64,000 nucleotides of DNA from Caballeronia udeis (GCF_001544555.2 NZ_FCOK02000019.1:1-64000), one strand, 5' to 3'; shown: positions 25,746-35,030, numbered from the stretch's first letter. Made by a program: numbers and translations. Notes: generated by a model not told the origin, from the letters alone.

Positions 25746-26605
25746 CACGAATTTTCGTTTGAACAAGGGTTTGCCATAGGCATGGTTGGCTTGGAGAGTC
25801 GAGGGCACCCAGTTAGTCGAAGTACGCCGGCGTCCGTATCAGACGGATTGCGAAAACGTCTAATCGGCGTGATCAAGCTGGGGTAACTCAAAACTGTCGC
25901 AAGGGACGGAGGATCAAGAATTGCGGCGGCATTCCAGTCAGTAACGGATCGGGACACGATCCTCTCGAGCCGGGCTTGGAGGCAATCGGGGTCGAAAGGC
26001 ATGATCCATTAAGGATTCCTTCTGGTATGGACATCGCTTAAAAAATCTGCCGCAGCGTCGCTGTCGATCAGGAACAACCTGATTGGTGAACCTGACATCG
26101 CACGATCCACATCGACCTCGCACATCCGGCCGAGACTACCCTCATCGGGCGCTTCGCACGTCACGTCAAGAAAGAACCCGCAAGCAGGTCGGGCGGTCGT
26201 GGTCGCCGGCATCCTGCCTGGCAGCGTCGTCAATGCCGGCGCGACGAGTTGATCGATGCTCGGAGCGATCGTGTTGTCCGTCGCGGCGCCGAGCCGGTCA
26301 GATCAGGTAATACAGCGGGCACATGTTGACGACGAGCACGATCATTGCCGTGGACGCCTGTCCCTTGATCACGCCATAACGGTCAGGCAACTCCAGCAAG
26401 GCCGCCGGGATCAGGTTGAAATGCGCGGCCACGGACGTCACCGGCATCTGCGGCAGGACGAGGGTCCAGCCGACCACATCGGTCAACTCGCGCGACTGGC
26501 GCACCGCCTGAGCGATCGAAACGCGAGTATGACCAGCTTCAGCAAACGATCGAAGGCGACTTACCCCACTTCGAGGGTGCAAACGGCGGGGAGCGCACAC
26601 GAAAG
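25746..26605. other. about 860 bp without a recognisable gene; possible decayed coding
   Basis: No conserved protein was identified. On the minus strand a frame ending at 26298 encodes VVGWTLVLPQMPVTSVAAHF and a hydrophobic end (MIVLVVNMCPLYYLI) that looks like a scrap of a membrane protein. It lacks a plausible start or length. The stretch lies directly 3' of the tRNA, a common insertion site, but no integrase or attachment repeat was seen. Confidence 0.35.
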
Positions 26606-26630
26606 AAAAAAGCTCCCTGAGGAGCTTTTT
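26606..26630. terminator. rho-independent terminator after the tRNA
   Basis: AGCTCC, loop CTGA, GGAGCT forms a 6-bp stem flanked by six A and five T, so it can work in both directions. On the minus strand it ends the tRNA transcript 10-35 bp past the encoded CCA. Confidence 0.8.
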
Positions 26631-26639
26631 AAAGGTGTT

Positions 26640-26968
26640 TGGTGGGCCTCCCGTGAGTCGAACACGGCACCAACGGATTATGCTTACCAGCTACGGTTTT
26701 CACCGCCCCTTTCGGGTTTGTGGTCTGGACTGTCTCTTGTCTTTACGACCTGCCCGTTCAGTCTCTACACGTTCTCTCTAAGAGAGCTTCGCTCGGGATT
26801 GCCACGCTGCCAAGGCAGCAGAGGTTTCCCCGAATTTGAGCAGTTCTACCGAGGGGCAGAGCTAACTTACCCCAAGGCAACCCATTCATGACTCACCATG
26901 CCGTGCTGCATGGTTTAGGTGAGTCCTTGCTAAGTCCGCTGCTCTAACCAAGCATGAGCTAGAGGCCC
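26640..26968 (-). tRNA. ileX: tRNA-Ile2 (anticodon CAU) split by a group I intron
   Basis: Exon 1 is 26968-26933 (36 nt: acceptor GGGCCTC, D-arm GCTC...GAGC, anticodon-stem GCGGA, then CT). Exon 2 is 26682-26640 (CATAA loop part, TCCGT, T-arm CCGTG/CACGG with TTCGACT, acceptor GAGGCCC, A73, encoded CCA). Joined, the anticodon loop reads CTCATAA, giving CAU between U33 and A37. The ACTCATAATC...TTGGT context resembles tRNA-Ile2, whose C34 is changed to lysidine to read AUA. An elongator Met identity cannot be fully excluded. The mature length is 76 nt plus CCA. All stems pair fully apart from a G-U at 27-43. The gene lies just downstream of rpoD on the same strand. Confidence 0.85.
26683..26932 (-). 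ncRNA. group I self-splicing intron in the anticodon loop (250 nt)
   Basis: Intron positions count from 26932. Guide AUGGGUU (48-54) pairs with the ligated junction GACU|CAU, with U33-G at the 5' splice site and P10 to CAU. The intron ends in omega-G (26683). Core helices: P3 CUGCUC (90-95) with GGGCAG (178-183), J3/4 AAA, P4 UCGGG (100-104) with CCCGA (136-140), a P6 hairpin near 145-160, P7 GACUG (170-174) with CAGUC (201-205), P8 GUC/GAC (184-194), and P9 hairpins. The stretches CAAATTCGG, GAAACCT and GTGTAGAGACT match those I recall from the Azoarcus tRNA-Ile(CAU) ribozyme, so subgroup IC3 is likely. A 12-bp interrupted hairpin (8-43) fills the P1 loop. No homing-endonuclease frame fits. 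Confidence 0.88.
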
Positions 26969-26977
26969 TAAGAACTG

Positions 26978-27006
26978 AATATTTTACCGTATCCCAAGAC
27001 TATCAA
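26978..27006 (-). promoter_or_regulatory. promoter of the tRNA
   Basis: On the minus strand TTGATA (27006-27001), then TAAAATATT ending at 26978. The best -10 is AATATT with a 17-nt spacer, or TAAAAT with 14. The tRNA 5' end follows 10 nt on. Confidence 0.5.
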
Positions 27007-27112
27007 TGCGAGGAACTTGAGTAGCCTGCGACACAACCTGATCATGTAACCTGATCACACGACGGCTTTTTCATCCTCGCAGAGGTCTGCGAGTTTGCCT
27101 TGAAACGGTCTA

Positions 27113-27153
27113 TAAAACAAGCGCGGCGGACCTGTTCGGCCCGCCGCGCGCTT
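27113..27153 (-). terminator. rho-independent terminator of rpoD
   Basis: Minus-strand arms AAGCGC...GGCGGGCC and GGTCCGCCGCGCTT form a long GC stem with a small bulge, followed by GTTTTATA. It lies 28-68 bp after the rpoD stop. Confidence 0.75.
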
Positions 27154-27180
27154 GAATCTCACAATCTCACCAACCCAACA

Positions 27181-29802
27181 TCAATTCCCTTCCAGGAACG
27201 ACTTGAGCTTGTCCGAACGGCTCGGGTGACGGAGCTTGCGCAGCGCCTTCGCCTCGATCTGGCGAATCCGCTCACGCGTCACGTCGAACTGCTTGCCCAC
27301 TTCCTCGAGCGTGTGGTCCGTGCTCATCTCAATACCGAAGCGCATCCGCAACACCTTCGCCTCACGCGGCGTCAGCGAATCGAGCACGTCCTTCACCACG
27401 TCGCGCATGCTGGCATGCAGCGCGGCGTCAGCCGGCGCCACCGTGTTCGTATCTTCGATAAAGTCGCCAAGATGCGAGTCGTCGTCGTCACCGATCGGCG
27501 TTTCCATGGAGATCGGCTCCTTCGCGATCTTCATGATCTTGCGGATCTTGTCTTCCGGCATTTCCATCTTTTCGGCGAGCGTTGCCGGATCCGGCTCAAG
27601 GCCGGTTTCCTGCAGGATCTGCCGCGAAATACGGTTCATCTTGTTGATCGTTTCGATCATGTGAACCGGAATCCGGATGGTGCGCGCCTGGTCGGCAATC
27701 GACCGCGTAATGGCCTGGCGAATCCACCACGTGGCGTACGTAGAGAACTTGTAACCACGGCGATATTCGAACTTGTCCACCGCCTTCATCAAACCGATGT
27801 TGCCTTCCTGGATCAGATCCAGGAATTGCAGGCCGCGGTTCGTGTACTTCTTGGCAATCGAAATCACGAGACGCAAGTTCGCTTCCGTCATTTCGCGCTT
27901 CGCCTGACGCGCCTTCAGCTCGCCGGCCGCCATCTGACGGTTGGTTTCCTTCAGGTCCTTCAGCGGCAACACAACACGCGCTTGCAGATCAAGCAGACGT
28001 TGCTGCTGTTCGCGAATCGCCGGCACGTTACGCGCCAGGATCACGCTATAACCGTGGTTCTCGGCAACGACCTTCTCCGACCACTCGAGATCCGTCTCGC
28101 TACCCGGGAAACGGGCGATGAATTCGGCGCGCGGCATGCCGCATTTGTCGACGACGGTATGCAGGATCTGACGTTCCACCTGACGCACTTCGTCCACTTG
28201 CGCGCGCAGCGTGTCGCACAGGCGCTCGACGGTCCGCGCGGTGAAGCGGATGGTCATCAGCTCGCTCTGAATGGCTTCCTGCGCCTTCAGATAAGCCTTC
28301 GACTTATAACCTTCCTTCTCGTACGCACGGCGCATCTTGTCGAACCACTCGCTGATCAGCGAGAACTTCTCAAGCGACGCACGCTTGAGCGCTTCCAGTT
28401 GCGCGGCGTTGGCGTTGGCCTGAGCGGTGGTTTCGTCGACTTCTTCCTCGTCCTCGTTCGGCTCTTCCTCTTCTTCCTCTTCGCTTTCGATAGCTTCCGC
28501 TTCCTGCTCGGAGAAACCGTCGGCGTCGGCGGCGTTCGGGTCGATCAGGCCGTCCACCAGTTCGTCCACGCGCGTTTCTTCGTTCTGCACGCGCTCGGCC
28601 ATGGCCAGAATGTCAGCGATGGTAGTCGGGCAGGCAGAAATGGCCATGACCATGTGCTTGAGGCCGTCTTCAATCCGCTTCGCGATCTCGATTTCGCCTT
28701 CACGCGTCAGCAGTTCGACGGTACCCATTTCGCGCATGTACATGCGGACAGGGTCGGTCGTGCGGCCGAATTCGGAGTCGACAGTGGAAAGCGCGACTTC
28801 AGCTTCCTCTTCAACTTCATCGTCCGATGAAGCCGCCGGCGCGTTGTCGTTGAGCAGCAGCGTTTCAGCGTCAGGCGCTTGCTCGTAGACCGCCACGCCC
28901 ATGTCGTTGAACGTGCTGATGATCCCTTCGATAGCTTCCGTTTCCGTGAAGTTATCGGGCAGGTGATCGTTGATTTCAGCGTAGGTCAGGAAGCCGCGTT
29001 CCTTGCCGAGCTTGATCAGCGCGCGCAGCTTCGCACGCCGCTCCTCGAGCTCTTCAACCGTACCGGGCGCGCTTGAAGCGAACGCGTCCTTCAACAGCGC
29101 TTTTTCCTTCGCACGCCGGTCGCGCGCCTTGACCTTTTCGACCTTCGCCGCAGGCGCGGCTACAGCATCCGCAGCGGAGGCCACGGCCGGGTCGGCCTGC
29201 ACGTTTTGCGCGTTCTGCGTTGCGTCGTCATCGACGGGTACTTCGTTCAGCTTTTTCGTCATGGAGTTCGCCGTACCGGCTTTAGTCTCGACTCGCGGCT
29301 GCTGGACGACAGCCGATGGAACCGTGGATACAGAATATGCGCGCGCTGCCTTGTCCTGCGTACCCTTGGCAATGCGCCGCCCCGAGTCCTGCGCCGGTCC
29401 CCGCTTCACGACGCGTACGCGAGCCAGCTTCGACCCCTGCTTCGTGTTGCGTTTCCGGCCCGCATTAGCAGCCGCTTCCGTTGCACTCGCTTGCTTGCCG
29501 GCCGAATTTCCGGCCTTACCACTCCTGCCAGTCTCGCCCGCCATCAGGCCGACCTGATCCCTCGACTGACCCAGCGTCTTCTTGCCCACCGGCCTCACGG
29601 CTTTCGCCGTCCTGGCCGGTCCCGCACTCACTGCCGACGCAACCGAGTTTTTTTTCTTCGTACCCAATGGAGGAGAGGGAACAGCAATCGCCCTGGTCTT
29701 CGACACTCCGGGGGAAGGAACTGACCGGCTGTGGGCCACTGCCCGTTTCGACTCGCTCGAGCCGCGTACCGTCGTTTTCTTCCCGCTAGCAGTCTTAACC
29801 AT
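27181..29802 (-). CDS. rpoD: RNA polymerase primary sigma factor RpoD (sigma-70)
   Basis: 873 residues from the ATG at 29802 with GAGG upstream. Region 1.1 appears near residue 240-330 ([20 protein letters not shown]), region 1.2 near [15 protein letters not shown], an acidic non-conserved region with [13 protein letters not shown], region 2 ([35 protein letters not shown]), region 3 and region 4 with the -35 helix ([20 protein letters not shown]). The first about 235 residues are a Lys/Ala/Ser/Pro-rich basic extension absent from the 613-residue E. coli protein. It is the last gene of the yqeY-dnaG-rpoD order. Confidence 0.97.
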   Translation of the reverse strand: MVKTASGKKTTVRGSSESKRAVAHSRSVPSPGVSKTRAIAVPSPPLGTKKKNSVASAVSAGPARTAKAVRPVGKKTLGQSRDQVGLMAGETGRSGKAGNSAGKQASATEAAANAGRKRNTKQGSKLARVRVVKRGPAQDSGRRIAKGTQDKAARAYSVSTVPSAVVQQPRVETKAGTANSMTKKLNEVPVDDDATQNAQNVQADPAVASAADAVAAPAAKVEKVKARDRRAKEKALLKDAFASSAPGTVEELEERRAKLRALIKLGKERGFLTYAEINDHLPDNFTETEAIEGIISTFNDMGVAVYEQAPDAETLLLNDNAPAASSDDEVEEEAEVALSTVDSEFGRTTDPVRMYMREMGTVELLTREGEIEIAKRIEDGLKHMVMAISACPTTIADILAMAERVQNEETRVDELVDGLIDPNAADADGFSEQEAEAIESEEEEEEEPNEDEEEVDETTAQANANAAQLEALKRASLEKFSLISEWFDKMRRAYEKEGYKSKAYLKAQEAIQSELMTIRFTARTVERLCDTLRAQVDEVRQVERQILHTVVDKCGMPRAEFIARFPGSETDLEWSEKVVAENHGYSVILARNVPAIREQQQRLLDLQARVVLPLKDLKETNRQMAAGELKARQAKREMTEANLRLVISIAKKYTNRGLQFLDLIQEGNIGLMKAVDKFEYRRGYKFSTYATWWIRQAITRSIADQARTIRIPVHMIETINKMNRISRQILQETGLEPDPATLAEKMEMPEDKIRKIMKIAKEPISMETPIGDDDDSHLGDFIEDTNTVAPADAALHASMRDVVKDVLDSLTPREAKVLRMRFGIEMSTDHTLEEVGKQFDVTRERIRQIEAKALRKLRHPSRSDKLKSFLEGN

Positions 29803-29883
29803 GCGTGCCTCACCTCTTTCGCAAATGAGCACAAAAGTCAAAAAAACAACTTGCTGAAAACCTTTAATTGTAGCATGTACGTC

Positions 29884-31764
29884 TTAGATGTCCCGACTCA
29901 CCCCGCGCAAGGCCTTAATTTGAGCAGCTTTAGCCGATAAATCCGAAAATTCGGCAATTTCTTCCGCAGTCAGGCTCGATTGCTGCGCCAGTTGATCCAG
30001 CCGATTCCTGTAGCCGTCGTGACGCAGCTTGACAACCGTTGCATGCAACTCTTCCGCGAGCAGCTTTTTCTGCTCCTGCACACGTTCGTTGGCGCTTTCG
30101 TCAGCCGGATCGCGCATCAACAGATCCCGTACATTTTCATCATAGGCGAGAATTTCCTGGAAGATATCCTCGTAAGTCGGAGCATTTGCGGCGTTGCGCA
30201 ACAGATCCGACAACATCTGGAACTCCGCCGTTTCTCCCAATTCCCGCGCGTGCCCGATCACCTCGCTGAACAACTCGCCGTGCTCGGTCATGGTGACGAG
30301 CGTCTGCTCGCTGTCGTGATCAAGCGTGGCGTATATAGCCGGGTACATCACCAGGTTGCGCAGCGCACGCTGCTCATGGCCCTTTACGCGACGACGCTCG
30401 CTCTTGGGCAACGCAGCGCGGGCGACGGCGGCCGCTCGCGAATCGATATCACACAATGCCGCGATTTCACCGAACGGTGTATTCAGCCGATCGGCCAGCA
30501 TGTGCAGGATCTGCACGCGCAACGCGTTCGCCGGTAACGCCTGAAGCAGCGGCTTCGCGTCGAAGAGCGCCTTGGCGCGGCCTTCCGGCTGGTCGAGTTC
30601 CTTGTCGTTCAGGACTTCGTTCAGCAGGAACTGCGACAGCGGCATCGCGCGATCGACCTGCTCGCCGAAACCGTCGGTGCCGAATTCACGCACATAGCTG
30701 TCCGGGTCATGCTCTTTCGGCAGGAACAGGAAACGGATCGTGCGGTTGTCGGCGGCGTGCGGCAAACAGGCGTCCAGTGCACGGCGCGCAGCGCGGCGGC
30801 CGGCCGAATCGCCATCGAAACTGAACACCACCGTATCCGTCTGACGAAACAGCTTCTGGACGTGGATTGCCGTGCAAGCCGTGCCGAGCGTGGCGACCGC
30901 GTTCGCAAAACCCAATTGCGCCAGCGCCACAACGTCCATGTACCCTTCGACGACCAGCGCGTACCCAAGTTCGCGAATGGCCAGCCGTGCTTCAAAAAGG
31001 CCGTATAACTCGCTGCCTTTACTGAATAGCGGGGTTTCCGGTGAATTCAGGTACTTCGGCTCACCGCCGTCGAGCACGCGCCCGCCAAAGCCAATCACGT
31101 TGCCCTTCACATTGCGGATGGGGAACATGACGCGTTCGCGGAAGCGGTCGTACCGGCGAGATTGGCCCTGGTTGTCGCTTTTCTCGCTGACGATCACCAG
31201 ACCCGCTTCCACCAGATTGTCGTTCTTGTAGTCGGGGAACACCGCTTCCAGGCTCTGCCAGCCGTCAGGTGCGTAGCCGAGCCCGAAGCGCAACGCAATT
31301 TCTCCCGTGAGACCGCGCTTTTTCAGATATTCGATAGCGTTGGGCGCCCCGCGCAACTGCTTGCGATAAAACTCGCACGCGGTCTGCATCACTTCGGTCA
31401 GCGCGACGCTGACGGCCTTGCTTGGTGCGGGGGCGTAACCCTCGCCGCCCGATCCGCCGCCGCGCATGGACGGTTCCTGCGGCACGGTCAGGCCGCACGA
31501 CTGGGCGAGTTCCTTGACCGCTTCGGGGAAGGTGAGCCCGGTGTGCTCCATGAGAAAGCTGATTGCCGTGCCGTGCGCGCCGCAGCCGAAGCAGTGATAG
31601 AACTGCTTCGTCGGACTGACGGTGAACGACGGGCTCTTCTCGTTATGGAACGGGCACAGGCCCATGAAGTTCGCGCCGCCCTTCTTCAACTGGACGAACT
31701 TGCCCACCACGTCGACGATATCGACGCGGTTCAGCAAGTCCTGAAGAAACGAATGCGGAATCAC
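29884..31764 (-). CDS. dnaG: DNA primase DnaG
   Basis: 626 residues. N-terminal CHC2 zinc finger with C37, H40, C58 and C61 (CPFH...CFGC), RNA polymerase domain with GLGYAPDGWQ, Toprim motifs ALVVEGYMDVVAL (catalytic Glu) and FSFDGDSAGRRAA (DxD-type), and a C-terminal helicase-interacting domain. It synthesises RNA primers for replication. It lies 81 bp upstream of rpoD and 68 bp after yqeY in one orientation, the classical macromolecular synthesis operon order. Confidence 0.97.
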   Translation of the reverse strand: MIPHSFLQDLLNRVDIVDVVGKFVQLKKGGANFMGLCPFHNEKSPSFTVSPTKQFYHCFGCGAHGTAISFLMEHTGLTFPEAVKELAQSCGLTVPQEPSMRGGGSGGEGYAPAPSKAVSVALTEVMQTACEFYRKQLRGAPNAIEYLKKRGLTGEIALRFGLGYAPDGWQSLEAVFPDYKNDNLVEAGLVIVSEKSDNQGQSRRYDRFRERVMFPIRNVKGNVIGFGGRVLDGGEPKYLNSPETPLFSKGSELYGLFEARLAIRELGYALVVEGYMDVVALAQLGFANAVATLGTACTAIHVQKLFRQTDTVVFSFDGDSAGRRAARRALDACLPHAADNRTIRFLFLPKEHDPDSYVREFGTDGFGEQVDRAMPLSQFLLNEVLNDKELDQPEGRAKALFDAKPLLQALPANALRVQILHMLADRLNTPFGEIAALCDIDSRAAAVARAALPKSERRRVKGHEQRALRNLVMYPAIYATLDHDSEQTLVTMTEHGELFSEVIGHARELGETAEFQMLSDLLRNAANAPTYEDIFQEILAYDENVRDLLMRDPADESANERVQEQKKLLAEELHATVVKLRHDGYRNRLDQLAQQSSLTAEEIAEFSDLSAKAAQIKALRGVSRDI

Positions 31765-31832
31765 TTAGTGAGTTTTCTTGGTCAGACTTTCTTAAGCACT
31801 TAAGCAGGCTTGCGCAGGCTTAATTCGTAAGC

Positions 31833-32279
31833 TTATTTGGCAAGCGCCGCTTTGACCAGGCCCGACACCGCCGTCATGTCTGCACGGCCCGCCAGCTTCG
31901 GTTTCAGCACGCCCATTACCTTGCCCATGTCCTGCGGTCCGGCAGCGCCGGTTGCCGCCACGGCCGCCTGAATCTCGGCGTTGATGGCTTCGTCGGACAG
32001 TTGCTCGGGCATGTAGGCCGCCAGAACGCCGAGTTCGGCTTGCTCCTTCGCCACGAGGTCGTCGCGTCCGGCCGTCTGGAACTGGCTGATCGAGTCCTTG
32101 CGCTGCTTGATCATTTTGTCGATGACCGCCGTGATGGCTGCGTCGTCCAGCGTCACACGCTCGTCGACCTCGCGTTGCTTGATTGCCGCGAGCAGCAGCC
32201 GGATGGTGCCGAGGCGCTCGGTTTCGCGGGCGCGCATCGCGGTTTTCATGTCGTCGGTGATCTGTTCTTTGAGGCTCAT
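31833..32279 (-). CDS. yqeY: GatB/YqeY domain protein
   Basis: 148 residues, entirely a YqeY-type helical domain (MSLKEQITDDMKTAMRARE; RLGTIRLLLAAIKQREVDER; LAAYMPEQLSDEAINAEI; GPQDMGKVMGVLKPKLAGRAD). The domain is homologous to the C-terminal tail of the GatB amidotransferase subunit, which binds tRNA. The role of the stand-alone protein is not well defined. The usual upstream neighbour rpsU is missing here; a promoter-terminator unit occupies its place. Confidence 0.93.
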   Translation of the reverse strand: MSLKEQITDDMKTAMRARETERLGTIRLLLAAIKQREVDERVTLDDAAITAVIDKMIKQRKDSISQFQTAGRDDLVAKEQAELGVLAAYMPEQLSDEAINAEIQAAVAATGAAGPQDMGKVMGVLKPKLAGRADMTAVSGLVKAALAK

Positions 32280-32344
32280 TGCTTGGGAACTCTGCTGGTG
32301 CTGTGTTGAGAGAGTGTGGACGTCAGCCGTTCATGGCGCTAAAG

Positions 32345-32377
32345 CAAAAACCCGCTTGGGACGTTTCCTCAAGCGGG
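32345..32377 (-). terminator. rho-independent terminator upstream of yqeY
   Basis: Minus-strand CCCGCTTG, an 11-nt loop, CAAGCGGG and TTTTTG. It ends 66 bp before the yqeY start, so it closes an upstream transcript or acts as a leader attenuator. Confidence 0.8.
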
Positions 32378-32531
32378 ATCATGAACAGGGTAATTCGGGT
32401 ACCTTTGAAGCCGGCCAGCACGACGCTGAGACAGTGTCGAGTGGTCGCTCGCGGCAGGGATCGCCTTCTTTCCTCATGGATCACCGCCCGGTTTTCACTC
32501 ATTTTGCGCTCGCGCCGATTGCCGCTACGAA
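32345..32531 (-). ncRNA. candidate small RNA (or attenuator leader) of about 190 nt
   Basis: An extended -10 promoter (TGCTATACT) at 32538-32546 and the strong terminator at 32345-32377 define a short minus-strand unit between the flavoprotein gene and yqeY. An open frame starting ATGAGTGAAAACC runs through the terminator, so it is unlikely to be coding. No RNA family was recognised. The position is where rpsU usually lies in related operons. Confidence 0.45.
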
Positions 32532-32537
32532 CAAAGC

Positions 32538-32546
32538 AGTATAGCA
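32538..32546 (-). promoter_or_regulatory. extended -10 promoter of the unit upstream of yqeY
   Basis: TGCTATACT on the minus strand is a consensus extended -10 element. The -35 region is weak (TTGGGA at a 19-nt spacing). The start is expected near 32531. Confidence 0.5.
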
Positions 32547-32635
32547 GGTCGAAACCAGGATTTCCCAAGGGAAGCCGTGCTGCGCCGACACCGGCCCTTA
32601 CGGGTGAAAGCCATGCTGGTCATGCCTTTTCGGCT

Positions 32636-33847
32636 CTAGGCCCGGACCCGTTCAGCCGCCGCTTTGCCCGCCGCCACGCCCGACGCCCACGCCCACTGGA
32701 AGTTGTAGCCGCCGAGCCAGCCGGTGACATCGACTGCTTCGCCGATGAAATATAAACCCGCGACGCGCGAGCTCATCATGGTCGTGGATGAAAGCTCGCG
32801 TGTATCCACGCCACCGCGCGTGACCTCGGCCTTCCGGTACCCTTCCGTGCCGTTCGGCGTGAGCGTCCAGCGGGTCAGTGATTCGCCAATCTGGCGCAGC
32901 GTCTTGTCGGGGAGATCGGCGAGGCGGGCGTCCGTGGGTATGCGCTGTACGTCGAGCCAGGTTTGGGCGAGCCGTGCCGGCACGCGCTCGGCGAGAAACG
33001 TACCGATTTGCTTGCGCGACTCCCGTTTGGCCGCGATCAGTTCACCGGTGGCATCGGCTCCAGGCAACAAGTCGATGCAGACAGGCTCCGAAGGGTTCCA
33101 GTAGCTCGATATCTGCAAGACACCCGGGCCTGATAACCCGCGGTGCGTGAGCAGCAGGTCCTCGCTGAATTCCCCACGGCCGCGGCCCGCACCCGCGCTG
33201 AGCTCCACAGGCACGGACAAGCCGGATAACGCCGCGAACGGCTCCCAGTCCGCAGGCGCGAAGGTCAACGGCACCAAGGCCGGGCGGGTATCGACAAGCT
33301 TGTGGCCAAATTGCTTCGCCAGCCGGTACGCAAAATCCGTTGCGCCAATTTTCGGGATCGACAGGCCGCCGGTTGCTATCACAAGCGCGGCGCTTGAGAT
33401 CGTGCCCGCGCTGCTGTCGAGGAAAAACCGGGCGCCGTCGTGGCGGATCGTATCTACGGTGACCGGGCGCCGCCACGTTACGCCACCCGCGTCGCATTCG
33501 CTTTTCAGGAGCTGGATGATCGATTCGCTGGAGTCATCGCAGAAGAGCTGGCCTTTGTGTTTCTCATGCCAATCCACGCGATGACGCTTGAGCAGCGCAA
33601 GGAAATCCTGCGGCGTATAGCGGGCGAGCGCGGAGCGGCAAAAATGCGGATTCGCCGAGATGAAGTTGGCCGGTCCGGCGTTGATGTTCGTGAAGTTGCA
33701 GCGACCGCCGCCGGAGATGCGGATTTTTTCCGCGAGCCGCTCCGCATGGTCGATCAGCACCACGCGACGGCCGTTTTGCGCGGCTACCGCGGCGCACATC
33801 ATGCCCGCCGCGCCCGCGCCGATGACTGCGATATCGTAGGTTTCCAT
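32636..33847 (-). CDS. HI0933-type NAD(P)/FAD-dependent oxidoreductase (BaiN/RdsA-like)
   Basis: 403 residues from the ATG at 33847 (another at 33856). The N-terminal Rossmann motif is IAVIGAGAAGMMCAAVAAQNG. The family signature SGGGRCNFTN follows near residue 47, and the C-terminal flavin segment is GLYFIGEAVDVTGWLGGYNFQWAWASG. The family is a flavoprotein group of uncertain substrate; some members act as bile-acid reductases or rRNA-modification oxidoreductases. It is divergent from tsaD, with 113 bp between the starts. Confidence 0.88.
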   Translation of the reverse strand: METYDIAVIGAGAAGMMCAAVAAQNGRRVVLIDHAERLAEKIRISGGGRCNFTNINAGPANFISANPHFCRSALARYTPQDFLALLKRHRVDWHEKHKGQLFCDDSSESIIQLLKSECDAGGVTWRRPVTVDTIRHDGARFFLDSSAGTISSAALVIATGGLSIPKIGATDFAYRLAKQFGHKLVDTRPALVPLTFAPADWEPFAALSGLSVPVELSAGAGRGRGEFSEDLLLTHRGLSGPGVLQISSYWNPSEPVCIDLLPGADATGELIAAKRESRKQIGTFLAERVPARLAQTWLDVQRIPTDARLADLPDKTLRQIGESLTRWTLTPNGTEGYRKAEVTRGGVDTRELSSTTMMSSRVAGLYFIGEAVDVTGWLGGYNFQWAWASGVAAGKAAAERVRA

Positions 33848-33960
33848 GGCGCGCATTGTAACGGGTGGTGTACCCCCGGTTCGAGGCAGGGTTGGACTGC
33901 ACGGAAAGCCCAAACCCGCCCACTGCTATACTTATCCGTTACCCCAGACACCTGCGCCCC

Positions 33961-34989
33961 ATGCTTGTTCTAGGCATCGAAAGTTCCTGCGACGAAACCG
34001 GCCTTGCGCTCTACGACACCGAGCGCGGCCTGCTTTCGCACGCGCTGCATTCACAGATCGCCATGCATCGGGAGTACGGCGGCGTGGTGCCGGAACTGGC
34101 CTCCCGCGACCATATCCGCCGGGCATTGCCTCTCCTCGAGCAAGTCATGGCGGAAGCCGGGACGGTGCCAACGGATATCGACGCTATCGCGTTCACGCAG
34201 GGCCCCGGCCTCGCCGGTGCGCTGCTGGTGGGAGCAAGCATCGCCAACTCACTCGCCATGGCGTGGGACCTGCCGACCGTCGGGATTCATCATCTGGAAG
34301 GGCATCTGCTGTCGCCGCTGCTGGTGAGCGAGCCGCCGCCGTTTCCGTTCGTCGCGTTGTTGGTATCGGGCGGCCACACGCAGTTGATGCGCGTGACCGA
34401 CGTAGGCGAATACGAAACGCTCGGCGAGACACTCGATGACGCCGCCGGCGAAGCCTTCGATAAAACCGCCAAACTGCTGGGCCTGGGTTATCCAGGCGGC
34501 CCGGAAGTCTCGCGGCTCGCCGAATTCGGTACATCCGGCGCCGTTAAACTGCCGCGCCCGATGCTGCATTCCGGCGATCTGGATTTCAGCTTCAGCGGGT
34601 TGAAAACGGCCGTACTCACTCACAGCCGCAAGCTTGGCGCGAACGTCTGCGAGCAATCGAAAGCGGACCTGGCGCGGGGTTTCGTCGATGCGGCTGTCGA
34701 CGTGCTGACCGCAAAGTCGATCGCTGCGTTGAAGCAGACGGGCTTGAAGCGGCTGGTCGTGGCGGGCGGCGTGGGAGCGAACCGGCAATTGCGCGAGGCG
34801 CTGTCGGCCGCCGCGAAGAAGCGCTGCTTCGAAGTGCACTACCCGGATTTGTCGCTATGTACCGATAACGGCGCCATGATCGCGCTCGCCGGAGCCTTGC
34901 GGCTCGCGCGCTGGCCCGATCAGGCCGTGCGCGATTATGCGTTCACGGTGAAGCCGCGCTGGGACCTGACATCGCTGGCGGCGGCTTGA
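33961..34989 (+). CDS. tsaD: tRNA N6-adenosine threonylcarbamoyltransferase TsaD
   Basis: 342 residues. Typical N-terminus [19 protein letters not shown], metal-binding HHLEGH near 109-114, ASKHA-fold nucleotide motifs VSGGHTQL and the C-terminal [15 protein letters not shown] and [10 protein letters not shown]. With TsaB, TsaC and TsaE it makes t6A37 in tRNAs reading ANN codons, including the intron-bearing tRNA in this window, whose A37 follows the CAU anticodon. Single gene, convergent with folE2. Confidence 0.97.
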   Translation: MLVLGIESSCDETGLALYDTERGLLSHALHSQIAMHREYGGVVPELASRDHIRRALPLLEQVMAEAGTVPTDIDAIAFTQGPGLAGALLVGASIANSLAMAWDLPTVGIHHLEGHLLSPLLVSEPPPFPFVALLVSGGHTQLMRVTDVGEYETLGETLDDAAGEAFDKTAKLLGLGYPGGPEVSRLAEFGTSGAVKLPRPMLHSGDLDFSFSGLKTAVLTHSRKLGANVCEQSKADLARGFVDAAVDVLTAKSIAALKQTGLKRLVVAGGVGANRQLREALSAAAKKRCFEVHYPDLSLCTDNGAMIALAGALRLARWPDQAVRDYAFTVKPRWDLTSLAAA

Positions 34990-35030
34990 GTGGCCACATC
35001 AACGTGATGCGCCATCACTGCCTCAGCACT

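Noticed and set aside
26298..26600. Protein-coding gene on the minus strand before the tRNA terminator
   Set aside because: A hydrophobic segment is suggestive, but there is no ribosome site, no family match and no plausible length; kept only as possible decay.
25746..26605. Genomic island or att site next to the tRNA
   Set aside because: No integrase gene and no direct repeat of the tRNA 3' end was seen within the window.
26683..26932. Homing endonuclease in the intron
   Set aside because: 250 nt is filled by the catalytic core and no open frame with LAGLIDADG, GIY-YIG or HNH residues fits.
26640..26968. tRNA disrupted by a mobile element rather than an intron
   Set aside because: No terminal repeats, target duplication or transposase; the guide-exon pairing, core helices and terminal G fit a group I intron.
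27076..27093. Perfect palindrome CTCGCAGAGGTCTGCGAG as a terminator
   Set aside because: No T-tract on either strand in the right position, and the rpoD terminator at 27113-27153 already explains the transcript end.
32345..32531. 6S RNA identity for the unit upstream of yqeY
   Set aside because: Ends do not pair into the long 6S helix by eye and the unit ends at a rho-independent terminator.
32323..32568. 81-codon minus-strand frame upstream of yqeY, or a degraded rpsU
   Set aside because: It reads through the strong terminator and shows no S21 residues.
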